A DNA stretch of 64,000 nucleotides from Acidobacteriota bacterium (GTDB lineage Bacteria; Acidobacteriota; Terriglobia; Terriglobales; Acidobacteriaceae), in assembly GCA_021780315.1 (NCBI GenBank), contig JAJXYY010000026.1:62001-126000 (forward strand). The letters are read 5' to 3'. Position 1 is the first letter of the stretch, and each line of letters opens with the position of its first letter. Both the position numbers and the translations under genes were made by a program. Below, in pieces: positions 24,682 to 33,883 of the stretch. Below the pieces are notes generated by a model. That model saw only the letters and a program-made list of their open reading frames with translations, was not told the origin of the DNA and did no database searches.

Positions 24682-26010
24682 ATGCCCGAAACCCTCGTAA
24701 TACCAGCCCGCCACAACTCTGTCTCTGCAGCTCTTCAGCCCTTCCGCCACGCTGCCCGCTGGTTATTCCTCAGCATCCTCGTCGGCATCTTCGCCGGCTC
24801 TGCATCAGCCATCCTGCTCATCATGCTCAACTGGGCCACGGACACCCGCGAAGCGCACCGCTGGATCATCGCACTCCTGCCCCTCGCCGGCCTGCTCGTC
24901 GGCATCCTCTACCACTCCTTCGGACGTTCCGTCGAGGCAGGTAACAATCTCATCCTCGAAGAGATTCACGCCGAGATCGAATCCCCTCCCACCACCATCC
25001 CCTTCCGCATGACCCCGCTCATCCTGCTCGGCACCGGCATCACCCATCTCTTCGGTGGCTCTGCAGGACGCGAAGGCACCGCACTCCAGACCGGGGCCTC
25101 CCTCGCCGACCAGATCGCCGTCCTGCTCGCTCGCTTCCCTCGGCTCACCCTCTCCTACGCCGACCGCAAAATCCTCCTCATGACCGGTATCAGCGCAGGC
25201 TTCGGCTCCGTCTTTGGCACACCCCTTGCCGGAGCCGTCTTCGGACTGGAGGTCCTCACCATCGGCTCCATCAGCTACCAGGCCATCTTCCCCTGCTTCC
25301 TCGCCTCCTTCGCAGCCGACTACGTCACCCGCGCCTGGCACATCCACCACACCCTCTACGCCGTCTCGCCACAGGCGCTCCAGTCCCCGCTCGACCCCGT
25401 CAACCTGCTCTCCTCCATCGCCGCGGGCATCGCCTTCGGCCTCACCGCCATGCTCTTCGCACGCTCCACCCACGCCATCGGACGCATCTTCAAGCGCTAC
25501 ATCGCCTACCCGCCCCTCCGCCCCTTCCTCGGCGGAGCCATCGTCGCCGCCGCCGTCTTTGCTATCGGCACCACCAAATACATCGGCCTCGGCATCCCCA
25601 CCATCGTCGCTGCCTTCTCCCAGCATCTACCCCGCTACGACTTCGCAGCCAAATTCGCCTTCACTTCGCTCACTCTTGGCGCCGGCTTCAAAGGTGGCGA
25701 GGTCACCCCACTCTTCTTCATCGGAGCCACCCTCGGCAACGCACTCTCCAGCATCCTCCCTTTGCCCTCGTCGCTGCTCGCCGCCATGGGCTTCGTCGCC
25801 GTCTTTGCCGGAGCAGCCAACACCCCCATCGCCTCCAGCCTCATGGCTCTGGAACTCTTCGGCCCCGAAGCAGGAGCCTTCGCCGCCATCGCCTGCGTCA
25901 CCAGCTACCTCTTCTCTGGGCATCGCGGCATCTACCACGCCCAGCGCTCCAACGGCACCAAGCACCCCACCGAGCCAGAGTCACCCTGCGACGACTACTC
26001 CCAGCTCTGA
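24682..26010 (+). CDS. CLC-type fluoride/proton antiporter
   Basis: A 442-residue membrane protein of the CLC family with about ten or more hydrophobic helices. The gating glutamate is E131 in GSAGREGTALQTG. The canonical GSGIP anion-binding loop is replaced by EAGNNLIL (residues 85-92), as expected for the fluoride-exporting CLC-F branch rather than chloride channels; this point rests on memory of the family. The C-terminal part contains GAGFKGGEVTPLFFIGATLG. No CBS domains are present. The fluoride riboswitch directly in front makes fluoride export by far the likeliest role. Confidence 0.9.
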   Translation: MPETLVIPARHNSVSAALQPFRHAARWLFLSILVGIFAGSASAILLIMLNWATDTREAHRWIIALLPLAGLLVGILYHSFGRSVEAGNNLILEEIHAEIESPPTTIPFRMTPLILLGTGITHLFGGSAGREGTALQTGASLADQIAVLLARFPRLTLSYADRKILLMTGISAGFGSVFGTPLAGAVFGLEVLTIGSISYQAIFPCFLASFAADYVTRAWHIHHTLYAVSPQALQSPLDPVNLLSSIAAGIAFGLTAMLFARSTHAIGRIFKRYIAYPPLRPFLGGAIVAAAVFAIGTTKYIGLGIPTIVAAFSQHLPRYDFAAKFAFTSLTLGAGFKGGEVTPLFFIGATLGNALSSILPLPSSLLAAMGFVAVFAGAANTPIASSLMALELFGPEAGAFAAIACVTSYLFSGHRGIYHAQRSNGTKHPTEPESPCDDYSQL

Positions 26011-26023
26011 AACGCCGCAAACC

Positions 26024-26614
26024 CTAACCCTCAAACCCCCGATTCCATCGCTCCACCACCCGCGTCTCCCGCTCCCATCCCAGCACGCTCACGCTACCCG
26101 TACCCAGCGTAAACAACCGTCCCCCATCCGCCGCCAGCCCAAGCCACCGCGCCGCCAGTATCCGCAAAATATGCGCATGGGCAAACAGCGCCACCCGCCC
26201 CAAATCGCCTCCGCTCGCTAATGCCCTGGCGATTACCCTATCCGCTCGCTCTCCCACCTGCTCCACCGTCTCACCGCCAACAATTTCGTTCTTCCACACG
26301 CTCCAGTCCGGAACCTCCGCTCGAATCTCCGCCGTAGTCTGGCCTTCGAATACGCCGTAGTCCCACTCCCGCAGCCCTTCCTCCACCACCGCCACGTCGC
26401 CATATCCCGCAATCGCGCATGTCGTACGCGCCCGTACCATCGGACTCACCAGCACTCGGTCAAACGGTCTACCCGCCAGATACTCCCGTAGCTCCTCCGC
26501 CCGCTTCCGCCCATGCTCCGTCAGCCCAATATCCGTCCGGCTGGTATGCTTCCCGCTCAAACTCCACTCCGTCTCACCATGACGAATCAGCCACAACTCA
26601 GTTCCTGCACTCAT
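26024..26614 (-). CDS. Histidine phosphatase family protein
   Basis: A 196-residue phosphoglycerate-mutase-like protein. The catalytic signature LIRHGETEW is at residues 9-17, with SPMVRARTT supplying the second arginine, the acid/base Glu in REWDYGVFEG, and the second catalytic His in LFAHAHILRIL. Members include alpha-ribazole phosphatase and broad-range phosphatases; the substrate is not determinable here. It is convergent with the CLC gene (13-base gap) and divergent from uvrB, sharing a 33-base promoter region. Confidence 0.9.
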   Translation of the reverse strand: MSAGTELWLIRHGETEWSLSGKHTSRTDIGLTEHGRKRAEELREYLAGRPFDRVLVSPMVRARTTCAIAGYGDVAVVEEGLREWDYGVFEGQTTAEIRAEVPDWSVWKNEIVGGETVEQVGERADRVIARALASGGDLGRVALFAHAHILRILAARWLGLAADGGRLFTLGTGSVSVLGWERETRVVERWNRGFEG

Positions 26615-26647
26615 TCCAATCCTCCTGCATCCAATATCCTATAAATT

Positions 26648-28636
26648 ATGGACTTTCAACTCTCCACACCCTACAAACCTCAGGGCGACCAACCCCGTGC
26701 CATCGCGGAACTCCTCTCCGGCCTCAGTGCGGGCGAGAAAGACCAGGTCCTGCTCGGCGTCACCGGCTCCGGCAAAACCTTCACCATGGCCAGCATCATC
26801 GCCGACTCGCAGCGCCCCGCCCTCATCCTCGCCCACAACAAGACCCTCGCCGCCCAGCTCTACCACGAGTTCAAAACCTTCTTCCCCTCCAACGCCGTCG
26901 AGTACTTCGTCTCCTACTACGACTACTACCAGCCCGAAGCCTACATCCCCGCCGGCGACCTCTTCATCGAAAAAGAAGCCACCATCAACGAAGAGCTCGA
27001 CAAGCTCCGCCTCTCCGCCACCCGCTCCCTCTTCGAGCGCCGCGACTGCATCATCGTCTCCTCCGTCTCCTGCATCTACGGCCTCGGCTCGCCCGAAGCC
27101 TACTACGGCATGCTCCTCCTCCTCGAAAAAGGCCAGAAGATCAAGCGCGAAGACATCACCCGCCGCCTCGTCGAAATCCTCTACGACCGCAACGACGTAG
27201 ACTTCCGCCGCGGCACCTTCCGCGTCCGCGGAGACATCATCGAAGTCTTCCCCACCTACGACGAGATGGCCTACCGCATCGAACTCTTCGGCGACGAGAT
27301 CGACGCCCTCTCCCAGATCGATCCCCTCTTTGGAACCATCAAGCAGCGCTACTCACGCCTCCCCATCTACCCCAAATCTCACTACGTCGTCCAGCCCGAA
27401 CGCAAAGCCGCAGCCACCGAAACCATCCTCGCCGAACTCTTCGAGTGGGAGGCTCAGCTTGAAAAAGAAGGTCGCCTCGTCGAGTCCCAGCGCATCCACC
27501 AGCGCACCCGCTTCGACCTCGAAATGATCAAGTCCGTCGGCTACTGCCACGGCATCGAGAACTACTCCCGCCACTTCTCCGGCCGCCTCCCCGGCGAGCC
27601 CCCACCCACCCTCCTCGACTACTTCCCCAAAGACTTCCTCATCTTCATCGACGAGTCCCACGTCACCATCCCTCAGCTCCACGGCATGTGGCACGGCGAC
27701 CGCTCCCGCAAACAGAACCTCGTCGACTACGGCTTCCGCCTCCCCTCCGCCATGGACAACCGCCCCCTCCGCTTCGAGGAGTTCGAGTCCCGCACCGGCC
27801 AGATCATCTACGTCTCCGCCACCCCCGGCCCCTACGAACTCACCAAGGCCGCCGGCGTCGTCGTCGAACAGATCATCCGCCCCACCGGCCTCGTCGATCC
27901 CCCCGTCGAAATCCGCCCCGTCAAAGGACAGATCGACGACCTACTCGCCGAGATCCGCGACCGCACCGCCAAAAACCAGCGTGTCCTCGTCACCACCCTC
28001 ACCAAGCGCATGTCCGAGGACCTCGCCAACTACTACACCGAGGTCGGTGTCCGCTGCCGCTACATGCACTCCGAGATCGAAACCCTCGAACGCATCAAGC
28101 TCCTCCGCGACCTCCGCAAAGGCGAGTACGACGTCCTCATCGGCATCAACCTCCTCCGCGAAGGCCTCGACCTCCCCGAAGTCTCCCTCGTCGCCATCCT
28201 AGACGCCGACAAGGAAGGCTTCCTCCGCTCTCAGGGCTCGCTCATCCAGACCATCGGCCGCGCCGCCCGCCACCTCGAAGGCCGCGCCATCCTCTACGCC
28301 GACAAGATGACCGACTCCATGAGCCGCGCCATCGCCGAAACCGACCGCCGCCGCACCACCCAACTCGCCTACAACGAGGAGCACGGCATCACCCCCGCCA
28401 CCATCATCCGCGCCATCGACATGGGCCTCGCCGGAATCCTTAAAGCCGACTACGCCGACCTCACCGACGACGCCGAGGGCATGCCCGAATTCGCCACCCA
28501 GCAGGAACTCGACACCTATATCTCCAAGCTCGAATCCGACATGCGCGAAGCCGCCAAAAAATTCGAATTCGAAAAAGCAGCCAAACTCCGCGACACAGTC
28601 AAAGAACTACGCACTAAAGAATTCCTCTTCAGCTAA
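26648..28636 (+). CDS. uvrB: Excinuclease ABC subunit B
   Basis: UvrB verifies DNA damage after loading by UvrA and recruits UvrC. The 662-residue protein has Walker A GVTGSGKT, the beta-hairpin region ending [12 protein letters not shown], the UvrA-interacting domain, helicase motifs ([52 protein letters not shown]), and a C-terminal UVR motif ([20 protein letters not shown]). Length is standard. The upstream gap is only 33 bases with TATAAA just before the ATG, so the leader is very short. No lexA-like box is seen here. Confidence 0.98.
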   Translation: MDFQLSTPYKPQGDQPRAIAELLSGLSAGEKDQVLLGVTGSGKTFTMASIIADSQRPALILAHNKTLAAQLYHEFKTFFPSNAVEYFVSYYDYYQPEAYIPAGDLFIEKEATINEELDKLRLSATRSLFERRDCIIVSSVSCIYGLGSPEAYYGMLLLLEKGQKIKREDITRRLVEILYDRNDVDFRRGTFRVRGDIIEVFPTYDEMAYRIELFGDEIDALSQIDPLFGTIKQRYSRLPIYPKSHYVVQPERKAAATETILAELFEWEAQLEKEGRLVESQRIHQRTRFDLEMIKSVGYCHGIENYSRHFSGRLPGEPPPTLLDYFPKDFLIFIDESHVTIPQLHGMWHGDRSRKQNLVDYGFRLPSAMDNRPLRFEEFESRTGQIIYVSATPGPYELTKAAGVVVEQIIRPTGLVDPPVEIRPVKGQIDDLLAEIRDRTAKNQRVLVTTLTKRMSEDLANYYTEVGVRCRYMHSEIETLERIKLLRDLRKGEYDVLIGINLLREGLDLPEVSLVAILDADKEGFLRSQGSLIQTIGRAARHLEGRAILYADKMTDSMSRAIAETDRRRTTQLAYNEEHGITPATIIRAIDMGLAGILKADYADLTDDAEGMPEFATQQELDTYISKLESDMREAAKKFEFEKAAKLRDTVKELRTKEFLFS

Positions 28637-28863
28637 AACCAATTCCTCGCCACCGTGATCCTCAGCCCGTTCACCACAACCGTTCCTCCAACATTTCTTA
28701 ATGCTTCTGCAACCCACGCTTCTTCTAAACTGGTAACGGAAACTTCGCGTCTTTCGCGTTCGATATCTCGTCCACACCAAAGCCACTCGGCGCATCGCGC
28801 CATCAACATACAAGCACCTGGTTCGCAAGCGATGACCCCGCATCAGATCGGCAAAATAACCCA
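28637..28863. other. Intergenic region with no supported gene
   Basis: A 70-codon open frame (28,655-28,867) runs through it on the plus strand but has no binding site and no recognisable protein pattern. The stretch around 28,745 contains TTCGCGTCTTTCGCGTTCG, a short internal repetition. No hairpin with a T-run follows uvrB. Confidence 0.4.
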
Positions 28864-29796
28864 TTGACCCCCTTCTCTCTCTGCCACTCCCTCTTCCTCG
28901 CCGCCTGCGCCTTGGCAGCGCCCTTCGCTTACTCCCAGTCAACCTACGCTCCAGCAATTGTCTCGACCCAACCCGCCAGCGCCACCCTGCTCGTAGCAAG
29001 TAACTCATCCGCCCCACCAGCCGAAGCCCTGCCCGACGCCCCCTCCTATCTCCTCCAGCAATCGGAACCCCGCCAGCAGCCCCCCAGCGCCGCCTCCTCG
29101 TCCCTGCCCGCAACCGAACCAGCCGAAACACCAGCCCAAACCCGCGAACGCCTCCGCCTTCAGGCTGAGAGAGAACTCAAGGCCCAGAAGTCTCAGCGCA
29201 TCCTCGGCGTCGTCCCCAACTTCAACACCGTCCTCAGCGGACAAGCAGTCCCCCTCACCCCCCGCCAGAAGTTCAGCCTCGCCCTCCGCAGCTCTCTCGA
29301 CCCCTATTACTTCGGCACTGCCTTCCTCCTCGCCGGATACTCCGAAATCGACGACACCCATCAGGGCTATCACTGGGGTGCCAGCGGCTACTTCAAACGC
29401 GCCGGAGCCAACTACGCCGACACCTTCAACGGGGCACTCATCGGCAACGCGCTCCTGCCCGCCCTCTTGAAGCAGGACCCCCGCTACTTCCGCCAGGGTA
29501 CCGGCTCCATCAAAAGCCGTATGCTCCACTCCGCTCTCTCCACTGTCATCTGCCGCGGCGACAACGGAAAGACCCAGCCCAACTACTCCAACGTCCTCGG
29601 CAACTTCATCTCCGGAGCCATCTCCAACATCTATTACCCCTCCGACGAGACCGGCCTCGAACTTACCCTCACCAACGGTGTCGTCGTCACCGCCGAAGGC
29701 GCCATCGGAGCGCAACTGCTCGAATTCGCCCCCGACCTCGTCCGCCTCCTCCACCGCCACCAGCACGATCCCGCCCCCACAACCCACACCCCCTGA
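28864..29796 (+). CDS. Exported protein with LPDAPS motif, function unknown
   Basis: A 310-residue protein with a signal peptide (hydrophobic residues 7-22, likely cleavage at AYS-Q). A Pro/Ala/Ser-rich linker contains EALPDAPSYL (LPDAPS at 56-61), a motif I associate with many acidobacterial envelope proteins. The C-terminal half is conserved-looking (PLTPRQKFSLALRSSLDPYY, GASGYFKRAGANYADTFNG, LLKQDPRYFRQG), suggesting a membrane-associated beta or helical domain. The start is TTG; the preceding bases overlap a short open frame. I do not recognise a function. Confidence 0.65.
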   Translation: MTPFSLCHSLFLAACALAAPFAYSQSTYAPAIVSTQPASATLLVASNSSAPPAEALPDAPSYLLQQSEPRQQPPSAASSSLPATEPAETPAQTRERLRLQAERELKAQKSQRILGVVPNFNTVLSGQAVPLTPRQKFSLALRSSLDPYYFGTAFLLAGYSEIDDTHQGYHWGASGYFKRAGANYADTFNGALIGNALLPALLKQDPRYFRQGTGSIKSRMLHSALSTVICRGDNGKTQPNYSNVLGNFISGAISNIYYPSDETGLELTLTNGVVVTAEGAIGAQLLEFAPDLVRLLHRHQHDPAPTTHTP

Positions 29797-29875
29797 TCCT
29801 CACCCACCTCGATATCGATCCCATGTCTCCATCCGTTAACTTCCAGCAACAATCCATATAAGCTCATACTTGACC

Positions 29876-30955
29876 ATGACTCCTCCCGCCCCCCCAGCGG
29901 TGCGATCCACCGCCAAAAGCCGTCGTCGCGCCACCATCGCCGACGTCGCGCGCATGGCCAATGTCGCCCCCATGACCGTCTCCCGTGTCCTCACCGGCGC
30001 CGCCGCCGTCCGACCCGACAAAGTCAAACGCATTCAAGACGCCATTCAACTCCTCCACTACAAACCCAACGAAACCGCACGCGCCCTCCGCAGTCAACGC
30101 TCCAGAATTATCGGCCTCATCGTCCCACGCCTCTCCGATCCCTTCTTCGCCACCATCGCTCACGCCGTCAACAACGTCGCCGTCGACAACGGCTACTCCA
30201 TCCTCATCACCACCTCCAACGACGAAGAAGAGACCGAGTACTCCCAGGCTCAACTCATGGTCCTGCGCGGTGTCGAGGGTATCCTTATCATTCCTGGTGC
30301 CGGATACCACTCCAAACTCAACCGCCTGGAGTTCGAACACGTTCCCCTCGTCGCACTCGACAAGCCCATCGACGAACCCAGCATCGACTCCGTCTTCGTC
30401 GAAAACTTCCAAGGCTCCCGCCTCGCCGTAGAACACCTCATCGCTCACGGCCACACGCGCATCACCTGCATCTCCGACGCCAGCGACCTCTACACCCTCC
30501 ACAAACGCCAGCAAGGCTACGAGCAGGCCATGATCGATCACGATCTCAAGATCAACACCATCACCGACTGCACCGCACAACGCGCCTCCGAACGAATACG
30601 CCTGCTAATGCAGTCCAAAAATCCCCCCACCGCCATATTCACCACCAACGGCCCAGCCACCCGCAACCTGCTCCACACCCTGCTGGAACTGGCAGTCAAA
30701 CTTCCCGACGATCTCGCACTCATCGGATTCGACGACTTCGAATTCGCTGACATGCTCCAGACCAGCCTCACCGTCGTCCGCCAGCCAGCCAGCGAAATGG
30801 GACGCATCGCCGCACTCCGCCTCTTCGAGCAACTCCAGCAAGCAAACCAACCCCACATCGGCAAGATCATCACCCTCCCCGTCGATCTCGTCATTCGCCG
30901 ATCCTGCGGATGCAAGCCCAGACTCCCCTCCAGGCAGCGATCCCCCCGCACCTGA
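29876..30955 (+). CDS. LacI-family transcriptional regulator
   Basis: A 359-residue repressor-type protein. The helix-turn-helix TIADVARMANVAPMTVSRVL and the hinge helix NETARALRSQRS are followed by a periplasmic-binding-protein-like sugar domain starting IIGLIVPRLSDPFFA and including GFDDFEFADML and TVVRQPASEMGRIA. Members usually sense a sugar or metabolite. Target and ligand cannot be told, because neither neighbour is an obvious carbohydrate gene. The ATG at 29,876 is chosen over a TTG two codons earlier. The C-terminus has extra basic residues with two Cys (RRSCGCKPR). Confidence 0.92.
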   Translation: MTPPAPPAVRSTAKSRRRATIADVARMANVAPMTVSRVLTGAAAVRPDKVKRIQDAIQLLHYKPNETARALRSQRSRIIGLIVPRLSDPFFATIAHAVNNVAVDNGYSILITTSNDEEETEYSQAQLMVLRGVEGILIIPGAGYHSKLNRLEFEHVPLVALDKPIDEPSIDSVFVENFQGSRLAVEHLIAHGHTRITCISDASDLYTLHKRQQGYEQAMIDHDLKINTITDCTAQRASERIRLLMQSKNPPTAIFTTNGPATRNLLHTLLELAVKLPDDLALIGFDDFEFADMLQTSLTVVRQPASEMGRIAALRLFEQLQQANQPHIGKIITLPVDLVIRRSCGCKPRLPSRQRSPRT

Positions 30956-31001
30956 CCCCAGTCCCGTTGCACCTCCCCATCTAATCCCCGAACAGCCAGC
31001 C

Positions 31002-31433
31002 TCAGGCCATCGCCCGGTTTCGTCCCGGTGCCACCCCCAACTGTTCCAGAATCCCCAACTCGTCCATCACGCCCCAGCGCTCCACAATACGGCCGCCGTT
31101 GTACCGCCCTATCTGGATCCCGCGCGAGATGATCGTATGTCCCGTTGGCTCCACGCCCAGAAAACTCCCCCGGTGCGTACCCGTCATCTTGTACGCCATC
31201 GCCACGCTGTGTTCATCCGCCACCAGGTGCTTCACCTGAATCTTCAAATCAGGAAACGCCCCCAGCAACTCGCTGAAAAAATCGATATACCCCTCGGCAC
31301 CATGACGCTGTCCGGTTGCAGGATCATGGTCTACCAGACTCGGATCGATCAACTCCTTCAACATCACTAAACGTCCGCTGTTGATTGCCTCGATAAACCG
31401 CTTCTGCGCTTCGATATTCTTCTGATGATTCAT
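31002..31433 (-). CDS. SnoaL-like (ester cyclase/NTF2-fold) protein
   Basis: A 143-residue protein of the NTF2 fold. AQKRFIEAINSGRLVMLKEL, SLVDHDP, GAEGYIDFFSELLGAFPDLK, and the final HTIISRGIQIGRYNGGRIVE with ERWGVMDELGILEQLG are the standard SnoaL/ester cyclase pattern. Such proteins range from polyketide cyclases to small-molecule isomerases or proteins of unknown role. ATG 31433 fits the family start better than the longer frame to 31493. It is divergent from the dienelactone hydrolase. Confidence 0.82.
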   Translation of the reverse strand: MNHQKNIEAQKRFIEAINSGRLVMLKELIDPSLVDHDPATGQRHGAEGYIDFFSELLGAFPDLKIQVKHLVADEHSVAMAYKMTGTHRGSFLGVEPTGHTIISRGIQIGRYNGGRIVERWGVMDELGILEQLGVAPGRNRAMA

Positions 31434-31637
31434 GAGTCGCCTCGCTCTCACGGCACTCACGGTCATGCCGCGGTCTGCCATTATAAGCACCACATACGCT
31501 CTCTGCGAGCCCCATCATCACACCTGCCGAAACGGATATCATCATGCTTGAACGCTACACCGGCAACCGCTCCACCCCTGACCCGATTCATCTCAACCAT
31601 CCACCCCCACCCCAACCGCATCCCCACAAGGACCCTC

Positions 31638-32426
31638 ATGATCATCGTCGATAACGAACACGTAGAACTCACCACCCCCTACGGCCCCATGCGCACCCAC
31701 ATCGTCCGCCCCGCCGCCCCCGGCCGCTACCCCGGCATCGTCTTCTACTCGGAGATCTTTCAGATCACCGCGCCCATCCGCCGTACCGCCGCCCTCCTCG
31801 CCGGCCACGGATACATCGTCGCCATGCCCGAGATCTACCACGAGTTTGAGCCCGCCGGAACCGTCCTCGCCTACGACCAGGCAGGCTCAGACCGCGGCAA
31901 CAACTGGAAGACCACCAAGGAACTCGCCAGCTACGACGCCGACGCCCGCGCCGTACTCGACTACCTCAAATCCCGCCCCGATTGCACCGGCAAACTCGGA
32001 GCCTTGGGCATCTGCATCGGCGGACACCTCGCCTTCCGAGCCGCCATGAACCCCGACGTCCTCGGGACCGCCTGCTTCTACGCCACCGACATCCACAAAG
32101 GCGGACTCGCCAAAGGCATGGCCGACGACTCCCTCCTCCGCGCCAAAGACATCCACGGAGAACTCCTCATGATGTGGGGCCGGCAAGACCCACACATCCC
32201 CACCGAAGGCAGAATGAAGGTCCTCGCCCGCCTCAACGAGCTGGGCATCCGCCTCAACTGGCACGAGGTCAACGGTGCCCACGCCTTCATGCGCGACGAA
32301 GGCCTCCGCTACGACCCCGAACTAGCCTTCTCTCTCTACCAATTGGTCTTCAACTTCTTCCACCGTAAACTCGCCGAAGGAGACCTGCCCGTAGCCACCG
32401 CCGGATCCACCGAAACACGCCACTAA
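31638..32426 (+). CDS. Dienelactone hydrolase family protein
   Basis: A 262-residue alpha/beta hydrolase. The nucleophile is a Cys in GALGICIGGHLAFR (GxCxGG pattern of dienelactone hydrolases), the Asp is in MMWGRQDPHIP, and the His is in VNGAHAFMRD. Dienelactone hydrolase acts on 4-carboxymethylenebutenolide in chlorocatechol breakdown, but many members have other or unknown substrates. ATG 31638 has AAGGA six bases upstream, so the longer frame from 31,425 is rejected. Confidence 0.88.
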   Translation: MIIVDNEHVELTTPYGPMRTHIVRPAAPGRYPGIVFYSEIFQITAPIRRTAALLAGHGYIVAMPEIYHEFEPAGTVLAYDQAGSDRGNNWKTTKELASYDADARAVLDYLKSRPDCTGKLGALGICIGGHLAFRAAMNPDVLGTACFYATDIHKGGLAKGMADDSLLRAKDIHGELLMMWGRQDPHIPTEGRMKVLARLNELGIRLNWHEVNGAHAFMRDEGLRYDPELAFSLYQLVFNFFHRKLAEGDLPVATAGSTETRH

Positions 32427-32443
32427 ATCTCCCCCCCCAACCT

Positions 32444-32480
32444 CCCACGTCAGCATCAAATTTCCCAACGCTGACGTGGG
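32444..32480. repeat. Inverted repeat after the dienelactone hydrolase
   Basis: CCCACGTCAGC (32444-32454) is perfectly complementary to GCTGACGTGGG (32470-32480), with a 15-base loop. It lies 18 bases after the stop codon, so it may act as a terminator or transcript stabiliser, although no T-run follows. An eight-base C-run (32431-32438) precedes it. Confidence 0.55.
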
Positions 32481-32614
32481 GTCCCATGCCCACTTCCTGC
32501 GCCAGCCTCACCCGCAGAAAACAATCTCACCCTTCTTGACAAATCCACCCACCCCATCCGGTATCCTGAGTTCAGCACCAGATTCACCCAGGCACCTAAA
32601 GTCTACAAACCGCT

Positions 32615-32705
32615 GAATCCAAAGACTTTACCTGCAACTACAATTGAATCAAAACTTTACCCGTCAAGTCCAAAGCTAACCCGTCTCGAATCAAGACTTT
32701 GACGC
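32615..32705 (+). repeat. Three imperfect copies of a GAATC...ACTTT motif
   Basis: GAATCCAAAGACTTTACC (32615-32632), GAATCAAAACTTTACCCG (32646-32663) and GAATCAAGACTTTGACGC (32688-32705) are imperfect direct copies at 31- and 42-base steps upstream of holB. The last is part of the larger dispersed element. The rest of the 326-base gap between 32,427 and 32,752 holds no gene. Confidence 0.5.
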
Positions 32706-32728
32706 AAATGACCCAGGGGGGGGGTACA
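32661..32728 (+). repeat. Dispersed G-tract element, copy A
   Basis: The copy has TCAAGTCC at 32664, AAGACTTTG at 32693 (29 bases later), ATGAC, and a run of nine G (32716-32724) followed by TAC. Copy B at 53,790-53,857 has the same blocks with the same 29-base spacing. Copy A ends 25 bases before the holB start codon. Confidence 0.6.
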
Positions 32729-32752
32729 CCCGCCGGATAGGAGAACCAGCCC

Positions 32753-33883
32753 ATGTCGCTGCCCGCCACCTTCAACGACTTCCTCGGCAACAGCACCGCC
32801 GTAGAGCATCTCCGCACCGCCATCGCCGCCGGTCGTCTCCCTCACTCCCTCATCCTCTCCGGCCCTGCCGGAGCAGGAAAATACACCCTCGCCCTCATGC
32901 TCACCATGGCCGTCGAGTGCGAGCGCCAGCCCCGCGACCACTGGTCCAACGGCCAGTCCCTCGCCTCCTTCTGTGGAGTCTGCCGCAACTGCACCCGCAT
33001 CGCCGCCGTCTCCAACCTCGATGAAGAGGTTGACAAAGCCGTAGCCGCACGCGAAGAACTCCGCGAGACCGACAAGAAGGAAACCCGCGTCCTCATACAG
33101 CCGCACCCCGACGTCCTCATCGTCCCACCTGACCCACCCCAGCTCCTCATCAAACTCGGCCAGGTCCGCACCATCATCCAGCGCTCCCACTCCCTCCCCG
33201 GCGAAGGCCCCCGCAAGATCTTCATCCTCACCGCAGCCAACTTCATGAAGGAGGCCGCCAACTCCCTCCTGAAAGTCCTCGAAGAACCACCCGACTACGT
33301 CCACCTCATCATCCTCGCCGAAAACCCCGGCGAACTCCTCCCTACCATCCGCTCCCGCTGCGCCAACATCCGCCTCGGAGCGCTGCCCGTAGACGAACTC
33401 GAGATGTTCCTCGCCGACCGCCGTCCCGACGTTCCCTACAATCAACGTGCCCTCATCGCCCGCTTATCCCAGGGTGCTGCCGGAAAGACCCTCGGCTTCA
33501 ACCTAGAAGCCTATATCGCTGCACGCGCCGATGCGCTGCTCCTTATCCGCAACGCCGCCTCCGAACCAGACCACACCGCACTCTTCAAGATGACCGAGAC
33601 CTACCGCGCCGGGGCCGATGGCCAGCAGAAGACCACCGCGCTCCTCCGCTCCCTCACCCTCCTTCTCGAAGACCTACTCCTGCTCAACGCCGGAACCCCC
33701 GAACTCATCCGCAACACCGACCTCCGCCCCGAGCTCGACCGCCTCTCCCAGGCCCTCTCCTTCCAATGGATCGAGCAGGCCTCCCGTGGCCTCGATCAGG
33801 TCTACTCCGGCATGCGCCGCAACCTCCTCCGCAACCTCTCCCTCGACGCCTTCGCTCACCAACTCACCAACGCCGCCCGATGA
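32753..33883 (+). CDS. holB: DNA polymerase III delta' subunit
   Basis: Delta' is part of the clamp loader. The 376-residue protein begins with the family pattern (FNDFLGNSTAVEHLRTAIAA, RLPHSLILSGPAGAGKYTLA, the P-loop having Tyr in place of Ser/Thr), a zinc-type cluster FCGVCRNCTRI, QVRTIIQRSHSLPGEGPRKI, the EAANSLLKVLEEPPDYVHLI segment, and the RSRC sensor motif. The modified P-loop fits a non-hydrolysing delta'. A charged insertion (about residues 88-105: DEEVDKAVAAREELRETDKK) separates the zinc cluster from the rest. It is coupled to the next gene by an ATGA overlap. Confidence 0.92.
   Translation: MSLPATFNDFLGNSTAVEHLRTAIAAGRLPHSLILSGPAGAGKYTLALMLTMAVECERQPRDHWSNGQSLASFCGVCRNCTRIAAVSNLDEEVDKAVAAREELRETDKKETRVLIQPHPDVLIVPPDPPQLLIKLGQVRTIIQRSHSLPGEGPRKIFILTAANFMKEAANSLLKVLEEPPDYVHLIILAENPGELLPTIRSRCANIRLGALPVDELEMFLADRRPDVPYNQRALIARLSQGAAGKTLGFNLEAYIAARADALLLIRNAASEPDHTALFKMTETYRAGADGQQKTTALLRSLTLLLEDLLLLNAGTPELIRNTDLRPELDRLSQALSFQWIEQASRGLDQVYSGMRRNLLRNLSLDAFAHQLTNAAR

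Noticed and set aside
28655-28867. A 70-codon frame between uvrB and the LPDAPS gene
   Set aside because: No binding site, no recognisable protein pattern and Ser/His-rich composition; not supported as a gene.
32536-32567. TTGACA with TATCCT as promoter of holB
   Set aside because: The spacer is 20 bases, outside the usual range, and the alternative at 17 bases (CGGTAT) is a poor -10.
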